Source of the DNA: Sanghuangporus weigelae
Taxonomy: Eukaryota; Basidiomycota; Agaricomycetes; Hymenochaetales; Hymenochaetaceae
NCBI GenBank assembly: GCA_033182465.1
Contig: CP137328.1
Location: 1,488,001-1,552,000, forward strand
Reading direction: 5' to 3'
Length of the DNA stretch: 64,000 nt
Shown here: in pieces, positions 46,345 through 58,651 of the stretch
How the letters are laid out: every line of letters starts with the position of its first letter
Numbering within the stretch: position 1 is the first letter of the stretch
Made by a program: the position numbers and the translations under genes
Notes under the pieces: generated by a model
The model's database searches: none
The model's input: the letters and a program-made list of their open reading frames with translations, nothing else
Told to the model about the DNA's origin: nothing

Positions 46345-48738
46345 CTTGTTGTTCAACGGCTTTTCTTGCTAGGGTAATAAAGAAACGACTCAGAGGACAG
46401 TAGAAGAGCGAGTGAGGGGTAGGGGTGAGTCTTGACTAAGCGTGATAGTGATTTAGTCAGTATTGATGACAGCGAGCAAACCGTTTACTCTCAGCGGGTG
46501 GTCAGAATGCTTTTGCTGGATTGAGCGAGGGGAAAGTTGAAATGTGTTTATCGTGAGCGACAGCCTGGGTCTCGGTCTTGTCGTCGTCTTGGCACGAACG
46601 GAAATAATAAAGCAGTGTTGCGAAACAGCTACAGTTACTACAGTCAGTATACAACACCCTCGCTTGACTCGACAAAAAAATGGCCGAAATTCCACTCGTA
46701 CCTCTGTAAGCTTCCGACGTTCACTCTCCTCTTTCTCCCTTTGTAGTGGGTCCTTCGTTGAAGTGCAAACAAGGCTGCACAGGATATTGCAAGAACGGTA
46801 TTTATATCGACTGTGCACGGCACACCGCGCAATGAATTTGCCGACGAAATCCGTGCGTTTGGGGCAAAGTATCGGAAATCGGGTATCCCGGAGCAACACG
46901 CTGCACTGTAGTGGCCCACCACGCCTTTGTGTGTTTGTCGACCACCGGGTATGAAGGGGACGAGGAGAAACGATGCTTTCGGCTTGAGAGGTGCGAAACT
47001 TTTGCTTCTCGTGGTCAGTGATAGCCGTCCGGCTTCCGTTATTATGTAAGCATCTTTTTCAGAAGTCCCTTGCTATAACAAATCCTAATAATTCGCAATG
47101 GGAGTAATGTCTTGCTCAGGCCAAGGTAAATAGTGTTCTTCACTACAATTTTAAAGAATTCAAAATTAGTCTTTTGGTTTCTACACAATTCAATGCGTAA
47201 CACTCGTACTGAGGCATACCTTCATCGTGCAAAGTTCCAGTACATTGAAGGTCATCAATAAAGAAGGGATTCAGGCCCGGATCCGCAGCAATGTACTCTC
47301 CCCTTTTAGACATTTGGTTTGTCTCCGTTGAAATATCAAATAACTTTCCTAGATTGAAATATAACTAAATCTTGTAGGAATGCAAGCTTTCAACAGGATG
47401 AGGCTGAAGATTCCAGCGTGTCTGGAGAGTTTTTCATATCAATCATTACATGTGCCTACAGACATCCAAGAGTCAAAGGGAAGAACAATGTGGCTTCAGC
47501 ATTTTGCCGTATAGAAAGGGCGTATCGAGGAGAAAAGAAAGATCCTCAGTGATGTCATTTGGAAATGCCTCGGGATATGCTGAAAATGAAAATAACCACT
47601 GCGAGACTTGCCGAGAAGCCGTCCAAGAATGTTCACTTGCGATTATGTGACCTGAATTCTCAAGGATTGATTCGGGACTTCCTTATTCATTCCATGATGT
47701 CGAAGAGGAGCAACACGAATTCAGAAATGCCTACTCCCCAGGATGTTACCCTACCAACAGTCACTTGATCTCAATTTTGCAAGGCTCGCGCTTGACCCAT
47801 TCAACCGATGCGTTGACAGTAATTTGCCATAGTTTACCATAGTTCAATAACATGCTAAACTTGTCAAAAAATGGCCAAGAAAGTACTTGATGCAAAGCAG
47901 AAATGGAACGTCACCAGAGCATCGAATGCTAATTCTTCGGTATCAACATATTCAGACACATTCATTGTAAATCAGGAAAATTCTTGTTCCTAAATTACTT
48001 TTATTACTCATAGTAAAAAAATGAAAACTTTGTTCCACTTCATCCTTGAGACCTACTTAGCTACCGTAGCCCATGCATTCCATGTTACTGCCGGAAGCTC
48101 TCCGCAGTAAGCAACGGGCAACCGGCATCCATCACGGTCCAAAACAACATATCAATTATGATGTTGCACCGCAATACCCATAATTTAGGTGGTTCATTCA
48201 CTCGATCGGGTCTGAGTCAGTTTTGTCTTTCTCTCTTACTCTACCAGCCTTGGTTACAAACGATACCTCGTACATAAGGGGCCATAAGGTAAAACTAATG
48301 AGGCCTCTTTGGCGGATGTAAACTCTCCTGAAAATATAACGAGTTGGAAGTAAAAGTTCAAGTAACGCTTTCGTTACGTTATGATTGTCACAAGGAAGTA
48401 GAGTCACGTGCTAGGTGTCACATATGACGTCACGCGACCTCCTTATGTCCGTTCGCTCCTACAGTACTTTTTCGCTCCAACTCTGGCCCGAGACCGAGCA
48501 CCGAGACTGAGCTCCGAGACTTACTCCGCAGGATGTGATATACTTGTGAAGGATATGAGTTACTTAACTCATCCTTGCGCTGACGGGTGTGGATGGACGT
48601 CATAGGTGTGTCATCGTCTGTGGTGCGCCCGCTATTGATTCACTAGAGTATAAATGCTGAAGACACAGAGCACTTATGTACCTTACCTTCAACCTCACAA
48701 TACCCAAGAAACTTTTTTTATTTGAGATTCGATCAAAA
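46345..48738. other. gene-poor stretch, no gene seen
   Basis: 2.4 kb. A minus frame at 46453-46899 may lie in the DUF300 leader but has no conserved features. Other frames (47450-47768) are short. AT-rich from about 47050. Confidence 0.4.
48649..48655 (+). promoter_or_regulatory. TATA box of the 59-residue gene
   Basis: TATAAAT stands 90 nt before the start codon at 48739, in good position for a strong core promoter with a leader of about 50-60 nt. Confidence 0.5.
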
Positions 48739-49041
48739 ATGGTGTGTTTCCGATTTTCATTTGGGGCCGGGGTAACTCGATTTAATGCTTCATGATGTGT
48801 AGGGTTCAATAGTCTCTGCGATCGGTCGTGGAATAAATTCCATCATCTCCGCCATCGCGAGCGTTATCATGACAATAGTCGGCGCCATCGTCAGCGTATG
48901 TCCCTCAATTCATCTATTTTCTTTTCTCGGGCAGTCGCTTATTTGTCGCGACTGTAGGTACTTGTCGCGATCTGGAATGTCTTCCTCGATATCATTTGCT
49001 GTCGCTGCGGATCTCGGAGGAGAAGAGGAGCATCTTATTAG
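48739..49041 (+). CDS. 59-residue hydrophobic, Cys/Arg-tailed protein; start codon is its own exon
   Basis: Three exons: 48739-48741 (only the ATG), 48803-48895 and 48958-49041. The first intron (GTGTGT to TGTAG) begins right after ATG; the second is GTATGT to TGTAG. The product opens MGSIVSAIGRGINSIISAI, continues as one long run of Ile, Val and Ala with regularly spaced Ser and Gly, and ends DIICCRCGSRRRRGASY. It therefore looks like a small membrane or amphipathic protein with a Gly2 (possible N-myristoylation) and a Cys-Cys/Arg cluster that could be palmitoylated. I recall similar short MG(A/S)-VISAI proteins as uncharacterised in agaricomycetes. Function unknown. The TATA box and regular splice sites support it. 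Confidence 0.78.
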
Positions 49042-52000
49042 CGTCGCACGATTAACACGCACACCATCGTGCGGATCAAATGTGGAGCGTACGAAGTAGG
49101 ATTGTGTTCGTGGATTGTACGTTCGTGGATGGTCCTAGACGATGCAATGATTTTCCCTTACGATAATTCATGATTGGCATGGCAGTTTTCGTAGTAGCAA
49201 AATAAGGGAACATCCAGATTTGCTACGTAAAAGTAAAGCGCTTATCTATCTTTCTGAACTGCAGCACTTGAGGAATTTCCGCAGACTAGGGAATAAAATT
49301 CCGTTCTGCAAGAAAAAAAGTCTTCACGAGCAGAAATTGAAAAATGTCTTTTGCTACCGTCACCGTATTAAATTCTCACTACCGTGTCGGCCGAGGAGCA
49401 CTAGATTGGAATCTTGAAGGAAAAGCCTGGGCCAAGTGAATATGCCGGGTCATTATACGAAACTTCACATAATTCAAGAAATCTATCTCCTCTTGCACTT
49501 ACGTCAAATACGTTGAAGATTTTTTATGTTTGTATGCATGTATGTATGTCCAACATTCAATCGATCTAAATTGAAGTCAGCCTGTACGTTTCCTCGGAAG
49601 ATCGCACACTCCAAGAAGGAGTGATGAATTAAATTCATATCACGAAAGGAGGAACTGGTCACACGACCTGTCTCTATTCGAAGCATGAATTAAGTTGAGG
49701 GGGACAGAGATTATAAATGGGTTGAGAGAGTAGGGATAGCCTGAGATGAATAGAAAGGGGCGAGAGAGAAGTTCAGGACTACTCAGGCGAAAGAGAGGTT
49801 CAGTCAAATGATGAGACGGTTATGATACAGATCTGTGTCGGATACGTAAGCCGATAGCCGGAATACTGTACTCAGAAGACACTTGAGTTGTCATGCCAGT
49901 TTCATGGAAGTTATGGTACAATCTGTTACTCACGACTCTGTATGCCTTTCCAAGAGTTCGGCGAGAATAACAGCCAATGTAGCCGACTTCAGGCGGAATA
50001 AACTCCGATCCCTAACTATTGTTGAAAGGAGACCTGGAAGGGGATGTATTCGGTGAGCATAAATGAAAACTTATCAGATTGCGCGATGACAGATAATGAT
50101 GAGAGAGTACCAGTAGCACTAGACCTGACCAAGTTTCTTGTGGAGGATACACAATAGCAGTAATATAGCGAAACCTGGAACTGTACCGTAGCACACAATA
50201 TGTTCCGCACTGAGGTTGTTCCGCAGAACACCTGTTACGAAAACTTGTCTTGTTCTGTCAGATCAAACGGAATTTAGTCGCCCATGTCTCCGCGTTCTCG
50301 TAACCTAATGGTTCCATGATAAAGTTATCATCAGAATAATGAGTAAAGATTTCCAATCGGCAATTCACAAGATGCAATTTGAAAAACAAGCGGAAGCGAG
50401 TCACGTATTCGTACGCGACACGTCACATGCACGTGCCTGGTTTCCAACAGTTGGATCATCATCAATGGATGCGGATGCAACAACTCATTTCATGACTCCG
50501 TCTTGCTGCTTGCTCCTCGGCGAGAACACAAACTACATTTGGGAGCAGAACTCCGTCTGTTCCTGCTGCGCAATCGCTTTTCGGGCCAATCCTGCCTACA
50601 GGATCGTACCTTCCCAAGAGCTCCCTCCGAGGTCTCTGCGATAATTGTGGCACGTCTCTTTGCAATCGAAACTCAATGAAGATTCAGGGGTTTGATTCAA
50701 TGAACCTGCTACTGGATAGAAACGTCTAAGTGCGGCTGTATTGCTGCCTGTCGTTTGCTGAAGCAAAATGGTTCAGCTCTTCCTAGTACCTCAAGCACAC
50801 GCCAATATCCCAGTTTGTCTAAGGACTGGGTGTTATTGTGATGCCGAATCAAGATCCTGCTGTCCTTCCGGGGCAACCTCATCTCAATGCTGTTTGACCT
50901 CATTTCGGAGAATATATGGCAATACGATTCAGTACCCAATGGGAGGTAAGCACTTCTCCGTACTCTTAGTATGGCATTATATTTTTCTCGAACTCCTCGC
51001 AATCGTTTGCGCCTGCGGTTCTAGTTGCACCGAGCGCCATCTCAATATCGACTGAAAGGATCTCAAACTCAACTCGTCTTAGGTTCGCCAGAACCGACGC
51101 TCTTGGTGAGAAATTTCGACTCATTTTGACCGCTCACAGAAAATCCACATACACCAGTGATAAGAGAGAACACGGGAAACTGACTGCACCTCAGAGAATA
51201 CCGATCAAGATTGCGGGTATGAGGCTATAAGTTTCTGCAGCTCCAAATGATCTCATTATGAATACTCCTAGCATACTTTTGTGTTGAACTGACATCGTGT
51301 AGGAAATGGCCTTTAGCAATTGCGGCGGCGGCGATAGAACACTTCCGCTTAAGAGGTATCTTTCGGAATGGCGCATGTGGCCTTCATGAACGCCAAGATG
51401 TTCATTTTTTTTTGGCTGTGTTAAAGCATGTGATTCCACTTTCTTGCGGATAAACTACTGCTTCATGCTGCGAAATCTTGTACTTCTGATTGCGGTTCTC
51501 AATCACTCTACGAACTATACGTCATACTTCATAACTTCTTTGCTCCACCGATCAGGTGGACTACGGGAGGCGACTGGTAGACTTCATTGTCGAGATTTGG
51601 AGTACTTCCGCCATTCTATGTGATATCGTATTGAAGTCGTTCCGTTACAGGTGCTTGCCGCTATCGCAACAAATTGTCCGTTGAGCACCATCGAGTATTC
51701 CGGAGGTTGTACTTGTTTAGACCTCCTATTGGGTCAGAAATCGCACCAAGGATCTGTGTGCCGTTATGCAACGATAGCAGCCATGCAGCGTGATCATGAA
51801 GTCTCTTTGCAGTGCTGTACATTGGGCTTAATATGCATTGGCTTACAGTATCTGCACAGACTAATAAATAGGTAATTGCTCCGAAACGGTACTGCACCCC
51901 GCAACAAGGGGCTTCCCGAGACCGATTCGCCCGGTTGCACTCATCTGACGGTCGCCGACATATTGTAAGTAATAAATGGTGAATTGAATGTTTTCCGCCT

Positions 52001-53979
52001 TCAAACTTCCTTCATTTCATTAACGAGCATATTACTGTGCTCGCTGTATGTGTAAAACGTCTTATGGGCTTCGGACCATGCTCACCTGGCTCGTCTACCT
52101 GCCTGACAAATTGCGGTCGCTTGGTTACAGACGTCTCATATACGAAATCACCTGGTCTGTTGTTTTCTTTAGATGGGTCTTTCAAAATTCGGGAGGGCAA
52201 AACTTTACCGCCACGGAATGCTACGGCTGAAGATCCTACTCGTCGATTCGCGTAATGGGACCAAGGCACAGAACTTCTTTCGCCTAACTTCCACTGTTCC
52301 CAGACCCCTTCAGCTTCCATCTCCGCGATGACCATTGACTGCTTCGGTGAATATGCTACTTTGCTATTCTACCATTCAATTTTAGCAAGCTCAAGGCTAT
52401 ACTGACGCTGTTTGAATCATGCCGAACTTCGCAATATGAGCCAAGTGCACAGTATACGTCGTTCTCGGGATAAACTCAGGTCCGCCGCCGTAGCAGCCTA
52501 ATCATGATCAATCAAAATAGACGAAGCTTCTATATGATCGCATTTGCTCCGAACCATCCGACAGTACAGATGCGAAGCCACCGGGGACCAGGATACTTTT
52601 GCTTAGGGACTTTTCACCATAATCCTTGCTTATACGGATTCTTTTTCCCGGACCGGCGTGATCGAGTGAAGCGAAGCAGAAATTCTTACAACCTTTGGAT
52701 CTGACTGTTGTTTACTGCGTACCTTCAATTTACAGGTACTTTCTATACAAATTCTCCATGACCCTCAAAATCGTGCCAGCAAAAACTCGAGACACGGGGG
52801 TGATCGACAGCAATAATGAATAGAGTTTCTCTTGGACCTCCGGAACCGGGGACCGCGATAAGGGGCTCATTGGGGATCGGCACAACTGTTGCTAACCGCT
52901 TATTGCAGTTTTTAATCAGTTGCTCATCGACAAATTGTCTGCAAGGTCCACGGACTTGACTAGCACCTTTCTGTTTTTCTCTAAACGTTCTCGTGTTTTT
53001 TGTTTTCCTTCGGTTCTGTATCTGTCTTTGGCCATAACGTAATCGGAAAGAACTCACCGGGAACGACACTATGCCCAAATAAATGTTTGTTGACTTCGTG
53101 ACGTCTTCGCCAAAGTTACAACCAAAGCCTGTGAATGGTCGGAATGTATCGTGGATTCCTTACAGGTTTCAGACATGGTATGTATTTAATTGCACCCGTT
53201 GTTGGTCCACCATGACTAATCTTAGCAGTTCCAAAGAATCTATTCATCCATTTCCGACCGTTCCTGCGTTCTGCGCGCTAATTGTTTCGCACTCCACGAC
53301 CGTTTAGTACGTTCTCCTTCGCGAATGCGAATTTTCCCCTAACTAAATTGTCCTTCTCTCCCCTCATCACTATTCCTCTGCTCTTCCAGACCTGATGGGC
53401 CTCCTTTTCATTGCGGCTTCGCGGCACTTCAGACCTTTTATGTCGTTTCTCATGTCGTTCCCGCGTGTATCAACTACAAGACGGCCTCATCAGCGCCTTT
53501 TCGCCCAGTTTACACTAGCTCGCGTGGCCTGTTGAAAATTGACCCTGCTTTCGTGATTCATTAGGAAGACACCGAGGACCCTCCACCTGGTTCGGCTGCC
53601 GCATTCCCTAGCGACCGAGCCTTTATGAAGATTCAAATCGAAAACGTATACAGCACTAGCTTCACTGTCCACGTTTCTTTCTATACGTAGATGCGACTGG
53701 CTAACTGTCTGCGCCTGATCCTATCTGCTTCGGAGCGTAGGTAATTAAGTGTCGCCATTGCGGAAAATTCACCATGCGCATACATATATATACAGGTAGA
53801 CGGAAACAGGACATTACCAGACGAATTCGCGTCATTCATCCCTCCTTGACAATTTGGCGTTGCCTTTTGCTCCCCACTAGATTGTCGGCGACGTGCAGTC
53901 ACCACCGTCCCCGCCTCCACCGTTTCGTCGAAGGCAACGCAGTCCCGGTACAGCCATTCAGCCTCGTAAGAAAAGACGA
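49042..53979. other. gene-poor stretch, no gene seen
   Basis: 4.9 kb with only scattered frames. The longest are 50339-50644 (+), 52012-52335 (-) and 52743-53078 (-); none matches a family or links by splice sites. It may be decayed DNA. The last few hundred bases may hold an upstream exon of the homeodomain gene. Confidence 0.4.
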
Positions 53980-55684
53980 ATGCGTTCTGAGCACGTGTTG
54001 CGCCCGGAGGCAGGTGGACGCCGGGAAGCTGAAGAGCGTGCGCATAGTCCGAGCCCCTCCTTCTCAGACTCTTACGGCTTTGAAGGCGATGACGATGACG
54101 ACTCGGAAGAGGAGACGCGCGGAAGAGAGTCAGACCGGGGCTCAGCCACTGAACGCTCTGGCCAAGACCCAACTCCAGCGAGTGCAGGCTCTGCAGCACA
54201 GCAGCCGAAACCGAAGCGTACCAGACAACTCACGACGCCTCACCAGTCTGCTGTCCTTCATGCACTTCTTGCTCAGGTAAATAATTGACAGCTCGACTTC
54301 ATTGGATGCATAAATGACGCATTACTCTTGCAGTCTCGATTCCCGACAACCCAGATGCGGGAAGAAGTGGGAAGACGAATAGGCTTAAGCGCTCGCAAAG
54401 TGCAGGTTTGTGTGTATACTATCGGGCAGCTCTGACAGAGCTAATTAGTTTATTTCGGACAACCAGGTGTGGTTTCAAGTAGGTCTTCCATATAGTATTG
54501 CCGAATATCCTTTCTGATATGTATCGTCCTTCAGAACCAACGGCAGAAGGCGCGTAAAGAAAGCAGAGAAGCAGCAACTGCCGCAGCCGGTGGAAGCACA
54601 GCAGTTCGAGATGTCCCTCCTCAATTCGGGCCATTCACGAATGTTCCTCCCAGGACTTCCTCTGTGTCCAGCGTGGCTTTTGGAGAAGGACCTTCTACGA
54701 GTCGAACACGTACGAGGCAAGGGCGCATAGGTGAACCAAGTATTGCCTTGACACACGAACGCGCTCCCGGCTCAAGTTTTACATCATTCGATCCTACCTC
54801 TGGAACTCATACTCATACGAGTGATACTCCGCGCCGATCCTCCGACCCATCGTTTGACATATATTCTGCACCGAATATAGCGGTATTGCGCAGGTCGTCT
54901 GGAGGCAACTTGACTGGCCCAGGTGTCCCTGGTTCTAGCGCTCCAGTAGATCCTTTATCGCAACGCACTCTGGCACCCGTTTCCTCCTCGCGATACTCAC
55001 GCCCATTATCTCCGGAACAGCCTCCTCACTTACCGCCCGTGCATTCCCTTAATCCATCGCTGTCGCCATCCGGACACCGCGAGGCACAAACTCTATCGTC
55101 TTCTCCGGTCTACCAGCCTGGACGGTTTGAGCAAGAATCATCACACCAGTCGCTTCGCCTTCCTCCAATTCAGCTCAGACCGACTGACCAACATCATGAG
55201 GTCTTTGTTAGTTCCCACACGTACTTATCATCTGCGGGTCACACACCGTCGTCTATCAGTATTCCCCCTTCGCGACCTCCCATTGCTTTGCCATCTCCTT
55301 CCTCGAGGAGAGGGATCCCGCTATTGAGTTCAGTAACCCCACCTCCTATACCCCCTCCGTTCACGCTTGAGCCCAATCCCCAATGGCAGCCGCCTATGGT
55401 CGTTTCCTCCCGAGCACGTACACAATCAGGTCCCATGTCTCTTCATTCCACGCCAAGCGCCGGTTAGTCAATGAAATGCAGTTGCGAATAATTAAGTATT
55501 TTGATCTCAGTTCCTTTCAGGTTCATCCAGACAACTCCCGGGAGCCCATGAGACATTAATGGAAAGTCGAACGCTTCCCCCTCCAACCAGGACAGCGTGG
55601 TTCGACCCTGTACGGAATGTCGAAATTGCTCCAATCCAGCCTCCCGGTCGTACGCACTCACGCTCTCCGGACGAAGAGGATTAA
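53980..55684 (+). CDS. homeodomain transcription factor
   Basis: Exons 53980-54276, 54334-54405, 54467-54478 (12 nt), 54535-55462 and 55521-55684 give 490 residues. A homeodomain starts near residue 82: KPKRTRQLTTPHQSAVL, then TQMREEVGRRIGLSARKVQ and the helix 3 core VWFQNQRQKARK. The microexon encodes exactly Val-Trp-Phe-Gln. An acidic stretch (DDDDDSEEE) lies before the homeodomain, and about 350 Ser/Pro-rich residues follow. Three consecutive helices without an obvious three-residue TALE insertion point to the typical class. The start is uncertain: the frame is open back to an acceptor-like site at about 53880, so an upstream exon is possible. Not clearly a mating-type HD1 or HD2 gene, since no partner lies next to it. 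Confidence 0.85.
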
Positions 55685-55988
55685 TACAAGTGAATTGAAT
55701 ACGGGAGAAGAGTTCTCTGTACCAATAGTTCTTCTTTGACTTTTCTTTCGGCTGGGAAATCTGATGTAATATGACGCTTGTCTTCATCTCTCTTTGTTTG
55801 AACAGGTCATGGATGGAAGACGGACACATATAGCACATGAATATCTCGCTCTCGCCTTTAGGACGAATCGTTATGCTTGAGAAGGTTTATTTTTTGCTCT
55901 AGAAGTTGGATTGATTATCGCAATGTACAGCGCATTAATTCATTACGGAGATGAGCGAGTTGTCTTCCGAGGCTCTGAATCCTCGACT

Positions 55989-58464
55989 TCAGCCTCCTCT
56001 TCGTCTATTCTCCAACACCGTACGGAGTATGCCTTCTCGTTTCAATGGTACTCTAGGCTTCTCGTCGGAGTCGCGGACGATAACATTGTCGGAGTGAGCG
56101 TTAGACGGCGGATTGATATGCTTCGCTACGGTCAACTTCATTTTCACACGAGCGCGAGCACGGGCCTCCGCTTCAAGATCCGCAGTCTTGCGTTTTTCGA
56201 CCATCGCAGAAGGAGTACCGCCAATACCGTTTGGGCATGTCGACGAAAGAATAGAAGATGCGTTTTGAGGTGCTAGGTTGTCTTCAGTGTGCTTTCCGGG
56301 TTTCCCGGATTTGGCTTGAGCGGCTCGTTCTGTCTCTAGGCGGCGCAATAATCTATTACGAAGTTCATTTACTGTTTTGACGGATTTGTCTGTTAATTGA
56401 TCAATATCACAAATTTATACCGAAGAGGTCTTGCATTGACTTGCCTGGCTGTACTGAACCAGTTTCGGATAGCTCCGCCAGTGAACCATTGGTCCGGACG
56501 CCAGTCTTCTTTGGTTCGCTGATTCTTGATAACAACGAAGGGTGTCTGTCATGGCTATGCGATGCCGTCTGGAGATCCAATGCGCTGTTCTCAAATGTTG
56601 GGGGAAGTCGGGTATAGTCCGAGTTTCGCTCATTCCGGCCTTCCGACAAATGCGCCCGGGCGATGAGGAGTGGGTTACGGGTGCGTAAACGTACTTCTGA
56701 CGGTTGAGAAGGGTTTCGATAGGGGGGAGATAATTCACTGTAATTGTTTCCCCTTTCCGCGGAGACACTTTTTCCCGCCAGTTCGGATGCATTCGCAGAC
56801 GATAGAGACACAACATCTTCTCTTTCATTTCGTGATGATCTGTTGTGACTGCCGTGTTCGTGATCAGCATCCGCTGCCAAGCCTTCCGGCGTTGCCCGTT
56901 CCTTCCCTTTGAGTAGGTTCACCTGAGAAGTCGAAAAGTCGTAATTCTCATCGACCATCTCTTCAGCACGCGCTTCTCCCGCTAGACTCAAGCAACCTGA
57001 ATTCGGTGTTGTAGATGGTCTTGAACTACCTTGAGAGTGTGAGGCAAATTGTTTTGCTCCGAGATATTCAGCTGAGACTGCTACACTCCCATCTAATCTG
57101 TCGTCGGGACGCCGAGTATCTGATTTTGATCGAGAATGGCCACTTCCGTCGCGCAATCGCATTCGTTCGCGACTGTGGCGACGTGATCGAGGAGCTGGTA
57201 GTTCATTTGTCTTGCGCTCTTCGAAAGCAGTCTCGTTATCCTGATTGGTGCGTCTATGGAAGCCTTCCGGTTCATCGTACTGACGAAACGTGTGGGAGCG
57301 TCAATGAATACGCCTTCATATCGTAAACGCAAGATCTTGTACGGAAAACTCACTTGTACATTCACATCGTAGGCAGATAAAGTCTTGTATGGAGAACGGA
57401 GAAAGCTGTAGAGTTCTGCAAAGCAAATCTCCTCGGTCAGAACTCTTCTGGAAACAAGAAAACTAATCATAACGTTCGAACAAAAAAAACTTTATGAATT
57501 GAATACCTACCGTGCACGAAATGCTCTGCGTTCGGGAAACGTCTTCCTTCCCGGTAAGGACAGTCCATGTCCAAGAATTCCGCCATTAACTTTACAGCTG
57601 ATTCAGATCGGATGTCTATAGCTTTCATTAAAGAAAGTATAAACGTGGTTAGGAACTAGAAAAACGAAGCCCTTTAGTGAGGAGTTAATAGCCGAGATCG
57701 TCTGGAGTTTTACCCACCTCCACATCGAGGTTAGGCCATACACGAAGCTCTCTGCGAATAAAAATCGTTGCCCTGCTGATGTAGTCTGGTGATGCAGAGA
57801 ACTGGGCTGGAGTCGGGAAAGGCCGATACCGTGATGCCCTGTTTGAACCAACGTGCTATACAAATAAACAAGTTAGCTCATAATTACTTTGATTCTTTCG
57901 GTATTCACCTTCGAAAATAAATGGTTCTGATATATCCATCTTCGTCTATCTATCGTTCTTTCGAGCTCATCCGCAACGTCCTGATCCCTCCTCTGTCTTC
58001 TTCCCCAACGGCGCTCTTGGCCCAACCTCCGATGAATTGAAGAACCTCTAACACGCCTAAGTGGTTGGATGGGAGGCGGTGAAGATCTAAGAGGTGGAAG
58101 ATGATAGTTCTGGTAGTCGTAATTTGAGCGTATATGATGTATCAAGTATGTCCCGATTGTTCTGGTACATAACGGACAACGCCTTGATTGTTCTGAAAGC
58201 GGCAAATAGATTAGAGCAACAAACGGATAGGTATAACCTCTTGCATTTACCTGTCCAGGTGACGATGCATTCAAAGCAGAACTCATGCGAACACTCAGGA
58301 ATTACTGTCCTATCGAGAAGAAGCTGCAAACAGATGCTGCAGTGGTCACCTTCCAGTTCCTCGTTCGACTCCTTCTCCGTGTTGTCTCCAGCTTCAATAG
58401 TCGCATCGAGCCTAACACGTTTCGAAGAGGGACCAACTGGGCTGCCAGATGTCGACAAATCCAT
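55989..58464 (-). CDS. Topors-like RING finger E3 ligase
   Basis: Minus-strand exons 58464-58251, 58192-57909, 57855-57718, 57655-57511, 57415-57354, 57279-56421 and 56371-55989 encode 694 residues. A C3HC4 RING begins near residue 43 (CSICLQ, ECSHEFCFEC, then RRCPLC across the first intron). The next 250 residues (HHIRSNYDYQNY, RRELRVWPNLDVE, FLDMDCPYREGRRFPNAEHFVHELYSFLRSPYKTL) match the order seen in Topors-related proteins. The rest is an Arg/Ser-rich disordered region, then a basic coiled-coil-like tail (ETERAAQ...EKRKTADLEAEARARARVKMKL). Topors acts in the nucleus as ubiquitin and SUMO ligase; transfer of that role is inference. In the last intron two acceptors fit; the 49-nt one was chosen. 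Confidence 0.85.
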
Positions 58465-58651
58465 ACGCAAGAGAGACCACGGGGAAAAGTGAGGAAACGT
58501 ATTCAGTACATCGCCAGTGATTACAAAGTCGCTGGGTGATATAATCAGTATAGGTCACATGACTTTTGTTATGTCACGCAACCTGAAAGTTTCCTTTTTC
58601 GCAATTTGCTCAGCGTGACCACCAAGTCACCCGTGCTCAACCACCTAAACG
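58465..58651. promoter_or_regulatory. bidirectional promoter between RING and bromodomain genes
   Basis: Only 187 bp separate the two start codons. It contains GGTCACATGAC near 58554 and GTCACGCAAC near 58573, two related GTCAC strings, and GATATAATC near 58538. Joint control of the two nuclear proteins is plausible but not shown. Confidence 0.5.

Noticed and set aside
46453-46899. 148-codon minus-strand ORF upstream of the DUF300 gene
   Set aside because: No conserved features; the DUF300 start at 46344 matches the family, so this is probably leader or chance.
53774-53980. First exon of the homeodomain gene at the ATG 53774 (start MRIHIY)
   Set aside because: Joining it at its GTAGAC donor to the acceptor near 53880 puts the homeodomain exon out of frame.
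53980-55684. Homeodomain gene as a mating-type locus
   Set aside because: No divergent HD partner and no usual flanking genes of the A locus; the protein has a typical, not mating-type-like, layout as far as I can see.
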